From NCBI GenBank assembly GCA_958295765.1, contig CATQHB010000002.1, positions 2,096,091 to 2,160,090 of the forward strand: 64,000 nucleotides of DNA. The letters run 5' to 3'. The notes beneath the pieces are model-generated. The model was given only the letters and a program-made list of their open reading frames with translations, did no database searches and was not told the DNA's origin. Each line of letters begins with the position of its first letter. Position 1 is the stretch's first letter. A program made the translations under genes and the position numbers. This stretch comes from an uncultured Dehalococcoidia bacterium (GTDB lineage Bacteria; Chloroflexota; Dehalococcoidia; Lucifugimonadales; UBA3495). Below, piece after piece: positions 1-7,923 of this stretch.

Positions 1-385
1 TCACGTCTTAACCAAGGCAACCGATAATACCCCGGGCAACCGCGTTTTGTCCGGGGCAACCGATAATGCCCCCACAATCACGTCTTAACCGGGGCAACCC
101 AAGTAACCGTCATTAACAACCCGTCGTTCCGGCGAAAGCCGGAATCCAGAATCCTCGATAGCCGACACGCTCTTTGCCGGGGGATTTCCTGGATTCCGGC
201 TTTCGCCGGAACGACGGTTGCTTACGGAACGACGGTTGCCTACGGAATGACGGTCGCCTACGGAACGACGGTTGCCTACCGGAACGACGGTTGCCTAACG
301 GAACGACGGTTGCCTACGGAACGACGGTTGCCTAACGGAATGACGGTTGACCGGGTTGCCCCGGTTAAGATGTGATTGCCCTGGT
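1..385. repeat. Composite family A repeat with outer arms and tandem expansion
   Basis: This gene-free stretch contains a full 97-bp family A palindromic element (121-217) inside longer inverted arms. The arm at 75-100 (CAATCACGTCTTAACCGGGG...) matches the reverse complement of 353-378 over 26 bp with one mismatch. Between the A element and the right arm, the A end (GGAACGACGGTTGCCTAC) is expanded into about seven imperfect 18-20-bp tandem units (about 207-350). No coding sequence is credible here; the long upstream extension of the next ORF into this repeat is spurious. Confidence 0.85.
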
Positions 386-409
386 ATATGGGGGGCTGAC
401 CGCAAAAGT

Positions 410-438
410 TTGACAAGCCTTTACCCCCTAACTATACT
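410..438 (+). promoter_or_regulatory. Sigma-70-type promoter for the first ABC cassette
   Basis: TTGACA at 410-415 and TATACT at 433-438 are separated by exactly 17 bp, giving five or six of six matches to each consensus box. Transcription would start near 445, leaving a leader of about 150 nt before the lipoprotein start at 593. This rules out the upstream in-frame start at 347, which lies before the promoter. Confidence 0.75.
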
Positions 439-592
439 TGCGCCAATCTTATTTGCGGCGTCGGGGCAAGCGGGATTTATGCCCTTTTCCGGGCGGCCGT
501 CGGTACGCGGGGCAAGGGCCGGCTCTGGCCGGTTCTCCCCGGAACGCATTATTTACGGCAATCCTACCGGCAGGTTTAACGGAGGTATATTT

Positions 593-2584
593 ATGGCTAT
601 GGCACGACACTGGTTGCAGAATACCCGGCTGCTGGCAACCCTGGCGGGCGTCTTAACCCTGGCCCTGATTGTCGCCTGCGGCACGGCGGCCCCGGAACCG
701 GCGGCCCCGGCCAGCGAACCGGCCGCGCCGGCTCAACCGGCCGCCCAGCAGCAAGCGCCGGCGGCCCCGGCCAGCGAACCGGCCGCACCAGCCCAACCGG
801 CGGCTCAGCAGCAAGCGCCGGCGGCCCCGGCCAGCGAACCGGCTGCGCCGGCCCAACCGGCCGCCCAGGAGCAGCCGCCTCAGGGCGTCCAGACCACCCA
901 GCAGGAATATACCGTGCCGACCCCCGTACCCCAGCCGGCCCCGGCGGAACAGCCGGCAGTGGCGGCGGTTACGGTGGATAACCGCATCGACCGGCTTGGC
1001 GTCGCCGTCGGCGGCCAGTCCTGGGACTCCAACTACAGCTACAAGGTGAACATCAGCGGTTTCCTGGACAAGTGGCCGGTTCTGGAGTACCTGGTGGGCA
1101 TCGACAATCAGAGCGGCGCGTACATCCCGGAACTGGCGACCTCCTGGGAAGTGGCGCCCAACGGCAAGGACTGGACCTTTAACCTGCGGGAGGATATTCA
1201 GTGGCAGGACGGCTACGGCGAGTTCACCGCTGAGGACGTGCGCCATTCTATGTGGCTGCTGGTGCAGCCCACCGCCAAGCCCAGCGGCGTCAGCACCTGG
1301 CGCAAGATTATGGGCGTGAGCAAGGGCGATGAGGAGGCCGTAGTTGCCCAACGGGCCGAGGAGGCGGTGGAAATCATCAATGACCACCAGGTAGTAATCC
1401 ACCTGGGCATCGTCCTGCCCGAGGCCCTGTTCAACCTGGGCAAGCGGCGCAACCTGCCAATGGAAAGCAAGGCCCGCTGGGACGCGGTGGGCGACGAGGG
1501 AATGGGCGATAAAATCGTCGGCACCGGCCCCTTGAGTTATGTCGAGCGGGTGGAAGGTTCCCATGTGCTTTACGATGCCGCCGAGGAACACTGGCGGGTG
1601 GTGCCGGAGTACGGGCAACTGGAGTTCCGCGCCATCACCGAGAGCCAGACCCGCCTGGCCGCCCTGCTGACCGAGCAGGTGCATCTGGCGGTCATTGAAC
1701 GCTCGGTCCGGGAGGAAGTGAATGAACGGGGGATGAGCTTCGTTTCCGGCGTTTACCCCGGCATTTCCCATCACTGGACTTTCTGGGGCAACTACCACGT
1801 GGACAGCGCCGACGCCGAGGGCAACTACTTCAACAGCATCGACGCGGATAACCCCATGCTGAAACGGGAAGTGCGGCAGGCGATGGCTAAGGCGGTGAAC
1901 CGGGAGGCGATCGCCCAGGCCCTGCTGCCCGGGGCCAAGGTGCAGATTCCCAACTTTACCAACTTCACCGACCTGGACGAACAGGTGTGGCCCGGTCTGA
2001 AAAACCCGGAGTGGACCACCCGCTACGACGAAGTGTACGGCTACGACCCGGAGGCGGCCAAGCAGTTGCTGAACGCGGCCGGCTACCCGGAAGGGTTTGA
2101 GTTCACCCTGGCCCTGGACTCCAACGCGGCCCTGCCGGAGGTTATGGACATCGGCCAGGCCATGGCGCTGGACTTTGAGGCTATCGGGCTGAAACCGAAA
2201 CTGGCTAACATTGAGGCCAGCGAAATCCGTTCCCAGCGGCGGGCGCGGGAGATTCATAACACCATATCCGCCTCCGCCGGCTACAGCTATACCGTCTATC
2301 ACCTGGAAACCCGGTTCTGCTCCTGCGGTTCCATTCACGCCTTCCAGGATGCGTTCATCGACCAGAAAATTGATGAACTGAACAACACCGTCGCCAAGAC
2401 GGACCGGACGGCGCTGATGCGGGAGATTGGCGACTTCTGCTTTGAGCAGATTTGCACCCTGCCGATGTTTGACGTCGCCCCGGACATCGCGGTGAACCCC
2501 AAGTTCGTCAAGAGCTACGTCTTCCCGGGGTTCGTCAGCGGGTTCTACACCCACCTGGAATACATTGAGACCGTCCCCCAATAG
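593..2584 (+). CDS. ABC transporter substrate-binding lipoprotein, peptide/nickel type (SBP_bac_5)
   Basis: Predicted extracytoplasmic binding protein of a dipeptide/oligopeptide-type importer, 663 aa. I chose ATG 593 because GGAGGT lies about 7 bp upstream and the next residues form a lipoprotein signal peptide ending in the lipobox I-V-A-C29. After Cys29 comes a low-complexity Pro/Ala/Gln linker (about residues 33-95) that includes three exact-period 20-residue repeats, then a family-5 solute-binding domain to the C terminus. The linker probably tethers the domain to the membrane. The two permease genes follow on the same strand, so this is the first gene of that cassette. The true substrate is unknown; this family also binds nickel, opines and other solutes. 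Confidence 0.9.
   Translation: MAMARHWLQNTRLLATLAGVLTLALIVACGTAAPEPAAPASEPAAPAQPAAQQQAPAAPASEPAAPAQPAAQQQAPAAPASEPAAPAQPAAQEQPPQGVQTTQQEYTVPTPVPQPAPAEQPAVAAVTVDNRIDRLGVAVGGQSWDSNYSYKVNISGFLDKWPVLEYLVGIDNQSGAYIPELATSWEVAPNGKDWTFNLREDIQWQDGYGEFTAEDVRHSMWLLVQPTAKPSGVSTWRKIMGVSKGDEEAVVAQRAEEAVEIINDHQVVIHLGIVLPEALFNLGKRRNLPMESKARWDAVGDEGMGDKIVGTGPLSYVERVEGSHVLYDAAEEHWRVVPEYGQLEFRAITESQTRLAALLTEQVHLAVIERSVREEVNERGMSFVSGVYPGISHHWTFWGNYHVDSADAEGNYFNSIDADNPMLKREVRQAMAKAVNREAIAQALLPGAKVQIPNFTNFTDLDEQVWPGLKNPEWTTRYDEVYGYDPEAAKQLLNAAGYPEGFEFTLALDSNAALPEVMDIGQAMALDFEAIGLKPKLANIEASEIRSQRRAREIHNTISASAGYSYTVYHLETRFCSCGSIHAFQDAFIDQKIDELNNTVAKTDRTALMREIGDFCFEQICTLPMFDVAPDIAVNPKFVKSYVFPGFVSGFYTHLEYIETVPQ
701..880 (+). 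repeat. Three 60-bp in-frame tandem repeats in the lipoprotein linker
   Basis: Three consecutive 60-bp units start at 701, 761 and 821, each beginning GCGGCCCCGGCCAGCGAACC. Each encodes a 20-residue Pro/Ala/Gln unit. The near identity at DNA level suggests recent slippage or recombination and possible length variation between strains. Confidence 0.85.
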
Positions 2585-2793
2585 GGACAGTCCCGGTGTA
2601 GTAAAGCAGACATTCGGGAGTGCGCCGCAACGCCGGAGTTGGCAAATAATGGCGTTGGGCGCGCTCCCTTATTTCTTTCAAGTTTCCTTGGGCATCCCGG
2701 CAGCCAATACCGGATCCAATACCGGCATCCAACACCGGCAAACTACCGGCCAACCGGCGCAGTTAGCCCCCGGCGCCTCCGGGAGATGGAGCA

Positions 2794-3717
2794 ATGCAGC
2801 GTTACATCGTAGTTCGCCTGTTTCACGCGCTCCTGGCTCTGTTCGCAATGAGCATCATCGTCTTTTCCCTGGCGCGGGTTTCGGGGAATCCTATGGACGT
2901 GCTGCTGCCCGAGGACGCCACGGAGCAGGACTTCATTCAGACCGCCGAACTCTGGGGCCTGGACCGGCCGCTGCACGTCCAGTACCTGGTCTATCTGGGC
3001 AACGTGCTGCGGGGGGACTTCGGCGTATCCATCAAGTGGCCCGGCCGGTCAACCCGGGACCTGATATTTGCCCGCCTGCCGGCTACCCTGCAACTGTCGG
3101 CCCTGTCCCTGGTGGTGGCCGCCCTGCTGGCCCTGCCCCTGGGGGTGCTGGTGGCGGTCAAGAAAGACACCGGCATCGACTACGCCGGCAAGGTGGTGGC
3201 CTTGTTAGGCCAGGCGGCGCCCTCCTTCTGGGTCGGCATCGTCCTCATCTGGATTTTCGCCGTAACCCTGAACTGGCTGCCGGCCTCCGGGCGGGACGGC
3301 TTTGCCAGCCTGATTCTGCCGGCCTTTGCCCTGGGCTGGTTCCAGGTGGCGGCGGTGATGCGGTTGACCCGTTCCTCCATGCTGGAGGTGCTGGACAGCG
3401 AATACGTCAAGCTGGCCCGAATCAAGGGGATACCCAACTGGAAGGTCATCTGGAAACACTGCCTGCGCAACGCCGCCATTGCGCCCCTGACCTACTTCGG
3501 GTTCATCCTGGGCGGATTCCTGACCGGCTCGGTAGTAATCGAAACGGTGTTCGCCTGGCCGGGGGTGGGCCTGCTGGCGATTGACGCCCTGCGCGCCCGG
3601 GACTTCCAGGTGGTGCAGAGCGTAGTGCTGTTTTTCGGCGTAGTTTATATCGCCAGCAACCTGCTGGTGGATATACTATACGCCTACCTGGACCCCCGGA
3701 TTCGTTACAATTCCTAG
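2794..3717 (+). CDS. ABC transporter permease, DppB/OppB type
   Basis: Integral membrane subunit of a peptide-type ABC importer, 307 aa, normal length for the family. The N terminus (MQRYIVVRLFHALLALFAMS) is the typical first membrane helix; about six helices are predicted. The binding-protein-dependent transport (BPD) region with the EAA-type loop lies around residues 200-230 (EVLDSEYVKLARIKG). The C terminus ends in LYAYLDPRIRYNS, typical of DppB. It pairs with the DppC-type permease at 4235, from which it is separated by about 500 bp of inserted repeats. No ATP-binding subunit is nearby. Confidence 0.92.
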   Translation: MQRYIVVRLFHALLALFAMSIIVFSLARVSGNPMDVLLPEDATEQDFIQTAELWGLDRPLHVQYLVYLGNVLRGDFGVSIKWPGRSTRDLIFARLPATLQLSALSLVVAALLALPLGVLVAVKKDTGIDYAGKVVALLGQAAPSFWVGIVLIWIFAVTLNWLPASGRDGFASLILPAFALGWFQVAAVMRLTRSSMLEVLDSEYVKLARIKGIPNWKVIWKHCLRNAAIAPLTYFGFILGGFLTGSVVIETVFAWPGVGLLAIDALRARDFQVVQSVVLFFGVVYIASNLLVDILYAYLDPRIRYNS

Positions 3718-3761
3718 CACCGGGGCAAGGTCAGTCAGACCAATTTCAGAGCAACCAGCCC

Positions 3762-4166
3762 GCTCATCCTGAGCTTGTTGAAGGATGGGGGTGGGATGGT
3801 TCGACAGGCTCACCATGAGCGGCTAATGGGTGCCACTAGCGGACAAAGGGGCGCAATTAGCGGGTTGGCCCATACCCATACGCTCATCCTGAGCTTGTCG
3901 AAGGATAGGGTTGAGGGCCGGGTGGTTCGACAAGCTCACCATGAGCGACTAATGGGGTGCCACTAGCGGACAAAGGGGCGCAATTAGCGGGTTGGCCCAT
4001 ACCCATTCGCTCATCCTGAGCTTGTCGAAGGATCTGGCTGAGGATGGGATGGTTCGACAGGCTCACCATGAGCGGCTAAAAAGTGGCACCATTAGCGGAC
4101 AAAGGGGCACCATTAGCGGGATTGGCCCAGCGTGGTTCGACAGGCTCACCATGAGCGAATCGGCTC
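3762..4166. repeat. Family B repeat cluster inside an ABC operon
   Basis: The 517-bp gap between the two permease genes is filled with family B half-sites in both forms: GCTCATCCTGAGCTTGTCGAAGGAT and GGTTCGACAGGCTCACCATGAGCGG. They are interspersed with a repeated unit containing CACTAGCGGACAAAGGGGCGCAATTAGCGGGTTGGCCCATACCCAT, present twice almost exactly (about 3833-3895 and 3960-4020) and a third time in diverged form. No gene is present; the short ORFs rich in RQAHHERL-type peptides are repeat translations. Confidence 0.9.
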
Positions 4167-4234
4167 AGCAATGAGCGTGGTTGCCCCAGCGCGGTTCGGG
4201 AACCGATAGACCCTTGATTAAGGGAGCGGCATAA

Positions 4235-5137
4235 ATGGCAAATGTGGCCGAAACCCTACCGGAATCTTTAGGAGCGTCGGCGGGACGCCTGCGGCGCGGC
4301 ATCAGCCGGGCGCGCCGGTTTCCCCTGCTTTCCCTGGCCGTGCTGTTGTTCGCGCTGGTAATCCCGGCGGTTTTTGCCGAACAGGTGGCGCCTCATGACC
4401 CCTTCAAGGGCAACATTTTAGAGCGGCTCCAGCCCCCTGCCTGGGTGGAGGGCGGGTCGTGGAACCATCCCCTGGGTACGGACAAGCTGGGCCGGGATAT
4501 GCTGAGCCGCATCATCTACGGGGCGCGCATTTCCCTCACCATTGCCGCCATTTCCATCGTCTGCGGCGGGCTGGTCGGCACCACCCTGGGGCTGCTGGCC
4601 GGCTACTTCGGCGGCCTGTGGGACCACATCATAATGCGCCTGGTCGATATTAAGATTTCCATACCCTCAATTCTGCTGGCCCTGATTCTGGCGGCGGCTT
4701 TAGGCCCCAGCTACTTTACCGTGATTATAGTGGTGGCCCTGACCCTCTGGACTCGGTACGCCCGCCTGGTGCGCGGCGAGGTGTTGAGCCTGCGCAGCCA
4801 GGACTTCGTGTCCCGGGCCAAGGTCTCCGGCGCCTCTACTTCCCGGATTATCCTGCGCCACCTGCTGCCCAACGTAGTCAATACCATCATCGTGCTGGCA
4901 ACCCTGGAAGTGGGGGTGGTCATCATTCTGGAGGCATCGTTGAGTTTCCTCGGCGCCGGTATTCCGCCGCCCAATCCGGCCTGGGGGCTGATGGTGGCCG
5001 ACGGGCGGGCGCTGGTTATCAACGCCTGGTGGCTCTCCTTTTTCCCCGGCCTGGCAATCCTGCTGACCGTGCTTTCCATGAACCTGCTGGGGGACTGGCT
5101 GCGGGATCGGCTGGATCCCAAGCTGCGGAACGTTTAG
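4235..5137 (+). CDS. ABC transporter permease, DppC/OppC type
   Basis: Second membrane subunit of the peptide-type importer, 300 aa. ATG 4235 has AGGGAG about 9 bp upstream. The protein has a cytoplasmic N-terminal stretch, a first membrane helix at about 33-53, the DppC hallmark [20 protein letters not shown] at about 85-104, and the permease domain with an EAA-type loop ([17 protein letters not shown]). The C terminus [14 protein letters not shown] is typical. It acts with the DppB-type permease at 2794 and the lipoprotein at 593. Confidence 0.92.
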   Translation: MANVAETLPESLGASAGRLRRGISRARRFPLLSLAVLLFALVIPAVFAEQVAPHDPFKGNILERLQPPAWVEGGSWNHPLGTDKLGRDMLSRIIYGARISLTIAAISIVCGGLVGTTLGLLAGYFGGLWDHIIMRLVDIKISIPSILLALILAAALGPSYFTVIIVVALTLWTRYARLVRGEVLSLRSQDFVSRAKVSGASTSRIILRHLLPNVVNTIIVLATLEVGVVIILEASLSFLGAGIPPPNPAWGLMVADGRALVINAWWLSFFPGLAILLTVLSMNLLGDWLRDRLDPKLRNV

Positions 5138-5195
5138 GTGAACCGGTTACCCCGGAATCAGCTTTACACCGGGCAGTCCACCCGGAAATAACCGA

Positions 5196-5232
5196 GGCCG
5201 GACGAAAGGCAAACTATTCGTCCGGCCCTTTA
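5196..5232 (+). terminator. Rho-independent terminator after the first ABC cassette
   Basis: An 11-bp perfect stem (GGCCGGACGAA / TTCGTCCGGCC, 5196-5206 with 5217-5227) with a 10-nt loop is followed by CTTTATTTT. Its position about 60 bp after the permease stop codon indicates that the cassette ends here, without ATPase genes. Confidence 0.8.
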
Positions 5233-5284
5233 TTTTGCCCGGAACAACTGCCGGCAACAACGGCAACAACTGATTGAAAGCGCC

Positions 5285-5499
5285 GGTGTTCTCAACCGGT
5301 GTTGATAATCCTGCCGGCCCGATTTCGGTGTCCCGGTTTCGGTGTATGGTAGGGACGGGTTGGTAACCCGCCCGGCGTCAAGGGCAGGGACAGCCCAGGA
5401 AACGGGTCTGCCAGTCCGACCCATTCCTGCACCCAAGAAAGGGCGGGTTACAAACCCGCCCCTACCCGGATAATAATACCAACACCGGTTGAGAATACC
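5285..5499. mobile_element. Family C mini-element, copy 1, with terminal inverted repeats and 8-bp target duplication
   Basis: A 215-bp element starts GGTGTTCTCAACCGGTGTTG and ends with its near-perfect inverted copy (AACACCGGTTGAGAATACC). Internal inverted arms resemble GGGCGGGTTTGTAACCCGCCC. It is bracketed by the direct repeat AAAGCGCC at 5277-5284 and 5500-5507, an 8-bp target-site duplication. No ORF for a transposase lies inside, so it would be non-autonomous. Confidence 0.75.
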
Positions 5500-5507
5500 A
5501 AAGCGCC

Positions 5508-5610
5508 GGCCCGTAACAATTGCCCGTAACTATCGGCCCGTAACAATTGCCGGTAACTATCGGCCCAAAACTACCGGCCCGTAACTACTGCCTGAAACTA
5601 CTGCCTGAAA
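5508..5610. repeat. Degenerate tandem repeat before the MFS gene
   Basis: Imperfect units of CGGCCCGTAACAATTGCCGGTAACTAT type repeat about four times and decay into CTGCCTGAAACTA copies right up to the MFS start. This stretch may contain the MFS promoter but no clear boxes were seen. Confidence 0.6.
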
Positions 5611-5617
5611 CAACTGA

Positions 5618-6847
5618 ATGAGTATAAGCGCTACCATACGCCAAGCCGCCTACCCGGTTGCCATTCTGGGCCAGCGCAACTTTGCCCTGGTCTGGGCCTC
5701 CATTACCCTGTTCCAAATCGGGAGCCAGACCGAGGCCCTGGTGCTGGGGTGGTTCGTCTATCAGTTGACCGACTCGCCCTTTCTGGTGGGGCTGATTGCC
5801 TCCGCCCGGATGGGGTTGAACTTTCTGGCCCTGTTCGCCGGCGCCATTGCCGACCGCCTGCCCCGGCACCGGCTCCTGGCGTTTATTGACCTGGTGATGA
5901 CCTCGCTGGGCCTGCTGGTGCTGGGTCTGCTGCTGACCGGCCAACTGGAGGCGTGGCACCTCTTTGCGGTTACCCTGAGCGCCGGGCTGGTGCGGATTTT
6001 CCAGATGCCCTCGGCCCAGGCCCTGGTGGGCGATACCCTGCCGGAGGACAAAATCAGCAACGGCGCCGCCCTGACCAGTATGGGCCAGAACATTTCCACC
6101 ATCCTCGGGCCGCTGGTGGGCGGGTTGCTGTACCAGCAGTTTGGCCCCACCGGCGCCTACACCGTCATCGCCCTGCTTTACTTCTCCAGCGGCATCAGCG
6201 TCTTTTTCGTGAAACCCCGGCGCGCCGTTTCCGACAAACCGCAAGTCTCAGTGCTGCGGTCGGTGGTGGAAGGACTGCGCTACGTCAAGGGGGAACAGGT
6301 GTTGTGGGCTACCCTGCTGGTGGCGGTGGTAATCAACCTGACCGGCTGGCCCTTCCATACCGCGCTGATGCCCATTTTCGCCCAGGACGTGCTGGACACC
6401 GGGCCGGCCGGGTTGGGGGTGCTGACGGCCGCCTTTGGCATCGGCGCCCTCTGCGGGTCGGCCGGCTGGGCCACCGTGCGCAACCTGCGGCACGCCGGCA
6501 AGCTGACCATTCTCTCCATAATCGTATGGCATGGGAGTATGTTGATCTTTTCCCTTTCCTCCTCCCTGTACCTGTCCCTGGCGATTCTGCTGGTAACGGG
6601 AATGGCCTTCTCCTCGACCCAGGTAATGATGCTGACGGTGATGCTGCGGACGACCCGGCCCGAGTACCGGGGGCGGGTATTGAGCCTGCGGGTGCTGGCG
6701 ATTTACGCCTACACCTTTGGCGGGGCCGGCTCCGGGGCCATGGCCGGCTGGTGGGGCGCGCCCTGGGCCGCCACCATCATCGGCATCACCGGCGCCGCGC
6801 TGACCGGCCTGGTGGCCCTGTTCACCCCTAAATTGTTGCGGGCGTGA
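5618..6847 (+). CDS. MFS transporter, EntS/MFS_3-like exporter
   Basis: A 409-aa major facilitator protein with about 12 predicted membrane helices in two bundles. The N-terminal pattern (LGQRNFALVWASITLFQIGSQ) and the loop ADRLPRHRLL between helices 2 and 3 match the MFS_3 (enterobactin exporter EntS-like) family. It probably exports a small molecule; substrate cannot be assigned. ATG 5618 lacks a clear ribosome-binding site. It stands alone between repeat-filled gaps, so it is probably transcribed singly. Confidence 0.85.
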   Translation: MSISATIRQAAYPVAILGQRNFALVWASITLFQIGSQTEALVLGWFVYQLTDSPFLVGLIASARMGLNFLALFAGAIADRLPRHRLLAFIDLVMTSLGLLVLGLLLTGQLEAWHLFAVTLSAGLVRIFQMPSAQALVGDTLPEDKISNGAALTSMGQNISTILGPLVGGLLYQQFGPTGAYTVIALLYFSSGISVFFVKPRRAVSDKPQVSVLRSVVEGLRYVKGEQVLWATLLVAVVINLTGWPFHTALMPIFAQDVLDTGPAGLGVLTAAFGIGALCGSAGWATVRNLRHAGKLTILSIIVWHGSMLIFSLSSSLYLSLAILLVTGMAFSSTQVMMLTVMLRTTRPEYRGRVLSLRVLAIYAYTFGGAGSGAMAGWWGAPWAATIIGITGAALTGLVALFTPKLLRA

Positions 6848-6892
6848 GCGGGGTATTGGTAACGATTAGGCTTGCAATTGCTACGATTATGC

Positions 6893-7222
6893 AACCGCTC
6901 ATGGTGAGCTTGTCGAACCATCCGCTCATCCTGATCCAATCAAAGGATGAATTGAAATAGAGCCGCCGAATACGTTAGGGCGGGTGGTTCGACAAGCTCA
7001 CCATGAGCGGATATTGTTATTGGCATTGACTTGGCGCCGGTTACGTCAAGGGGCAAGCGGGCAAGCGCACCATAAACCCGTCGTTCCGGCGAAAGCCGGA
7101 ATCCAGGAAATCCCCCGGAAAAGAACGAACCGGCTACCGAACATTCTGGATTCCGGCTTTCGCCGGAACGACGGTGGCTTGGGTTGGCGTTGACTAGGTT
7201 GCCCTGGTTAAGATGCGATTGA
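6893..7222. repeat. Family B half-sites plus family A element with outer arm
   Basis: The gap after the MFS gene holds family B half-sites (about 6893-6930 and 6985-7010), one full family A element at 7078-7174 and the A outer arm GGTTGCCCTGGTTAAGATGCG at about 7199-7219. No coding sequence is supported here. Confidence 0.85.
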
Positions 7223-7234
7223 CCGGCGCCGGCC

Positions 7235-7263
7235 TTTAGTAGTTGACCAAAAATCGCTATACT
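7235..7263 (+). promoter_or_regulatory. Possible promoter of the carboxymuconolactone decarboxylase-like gene
   Basis: TATACT at 7258-7263 is a good minus-10 box; the sequence 17 bp upstream (TTTAGT, 7235-7240) is a poor minus-35. The start codon follows about 45 bp later. Confidence 0.4.
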
Positions 7264-7312
7264 GGCCGGGTGTAAATTGAATTGAGAAATCGCAAGGATA
7301 AGGAGGACAGGC

Positions 7313-7864
7313 ATGGCACGATTACCCAACGTAACCCGCGATATGGTTCCCGAACAGTTCCAGGGGGCCTATGACCAGTTGACCGCCGACGGCCCGATTA
7401 CCGGCGGCCCCGGTTCCATCACCCTCAACAGCCCGGAAATGGCGCGGCGGCGGGGCGAGTTGACCGCCTACCTGCGCTACGAAACTACCTTTCCCCGGCG
7501 CATCCTGGAGTTGGCGATAATCGCTACGGCCCGGGCGATGGACTGCCCCTACGTTTGGAACGCCCACGCGCCGGCGGCCCGGCGGGAGGGCGTCAGCGAC
7601 GCCGTGATTGACGCCCTGCGGGAGCGGCAGCCCCTGCCGGAAATGGCCGCCGACGAAAGCGCCGTCGTCGCCTATGCCACCGAGTTCTATCAAACCCACC
7701 GGGTCAGCGAGGGAACTTTTCAGGCCGCCCTGGAACAGTTCGGCCCCCAGCACCTGGTCGAACTGACCACCTTGATGGGGAATTACGCCCAAACCGCCTT
7801 TATCCTCAACGCCTTTGAGGTAACTTTGCCCGAAGGAACCACCGAGCCGGTACTGCCGGTTTAA
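7313..7864 (+). CDS. Carboxymuconolactone decarboxylase (CMD/AhpD-fold) family protein
   Basis: A 183-aa protein with AAGGAGG about 7 bp before ATG 7313. Residues about 45-125 match the CMD fold (PRRILELAIIATARAMDCPYVWNAH, then an A..AGVSDAVIDAL helix). The AhpD redox CxxC pair is absent; only one Cys lies in the region, so this is not an AhpD peroxidase but a CMD-like protein of uncertain reaction. The ThDP enzyme follows 59 bp downstream on the same strand, which suggests co-transcription. Confidence 0.8.
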   Translation: MARLPNVTRDMVPEQFQGAYDQLTADGPITGGPGSITLNSPEMARRRGELTAYLRYETTFPRRILELAIIATARAMDCPYVWNAHAPAARREGVSDAVIDALRERQPLPEMAADESAVVAYATEFYQTHRVSEGTFQAALEQFGPQHLVELTTLMGNYAQTAFILNAFEVTLPEGTTEPVLPV

Positions 7865-7923
7865 CCCCGAATAAACCGAATCATTCCGGGTTAAATCCAA
7901 AATCCCCGGTAGAGGAGAACGCT

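Noticed and set aside
347-592. Upstream extension of the first lipoprotein ORF to 347
   Set aside because: It would start upstream of the promoter at 410-438 and place the signal peptide 80 residues into the protein; ATG 593 has a ribosome-binding site.
653-2581. A 642-aa antisense ORF opposite the first lipoprotein
   Set aside because: It mirrors the GC-rich codon pattern of the sense gene, is low complexity (Gly/Arg/Val), has no ribosome-binding site and no family match.
3775-4174. Small ORFs encoding RQAHHERL, VSLSNHPF and KPVVPAKAGIQ-type peptides here and in other gaps
   Set aside because: They are translations of family A and B repeats in various frames, not genes.
7313-7864. AhpD-type alkylhydroperoxidase
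   Set aside because: The CxxC redox motif is lacking.
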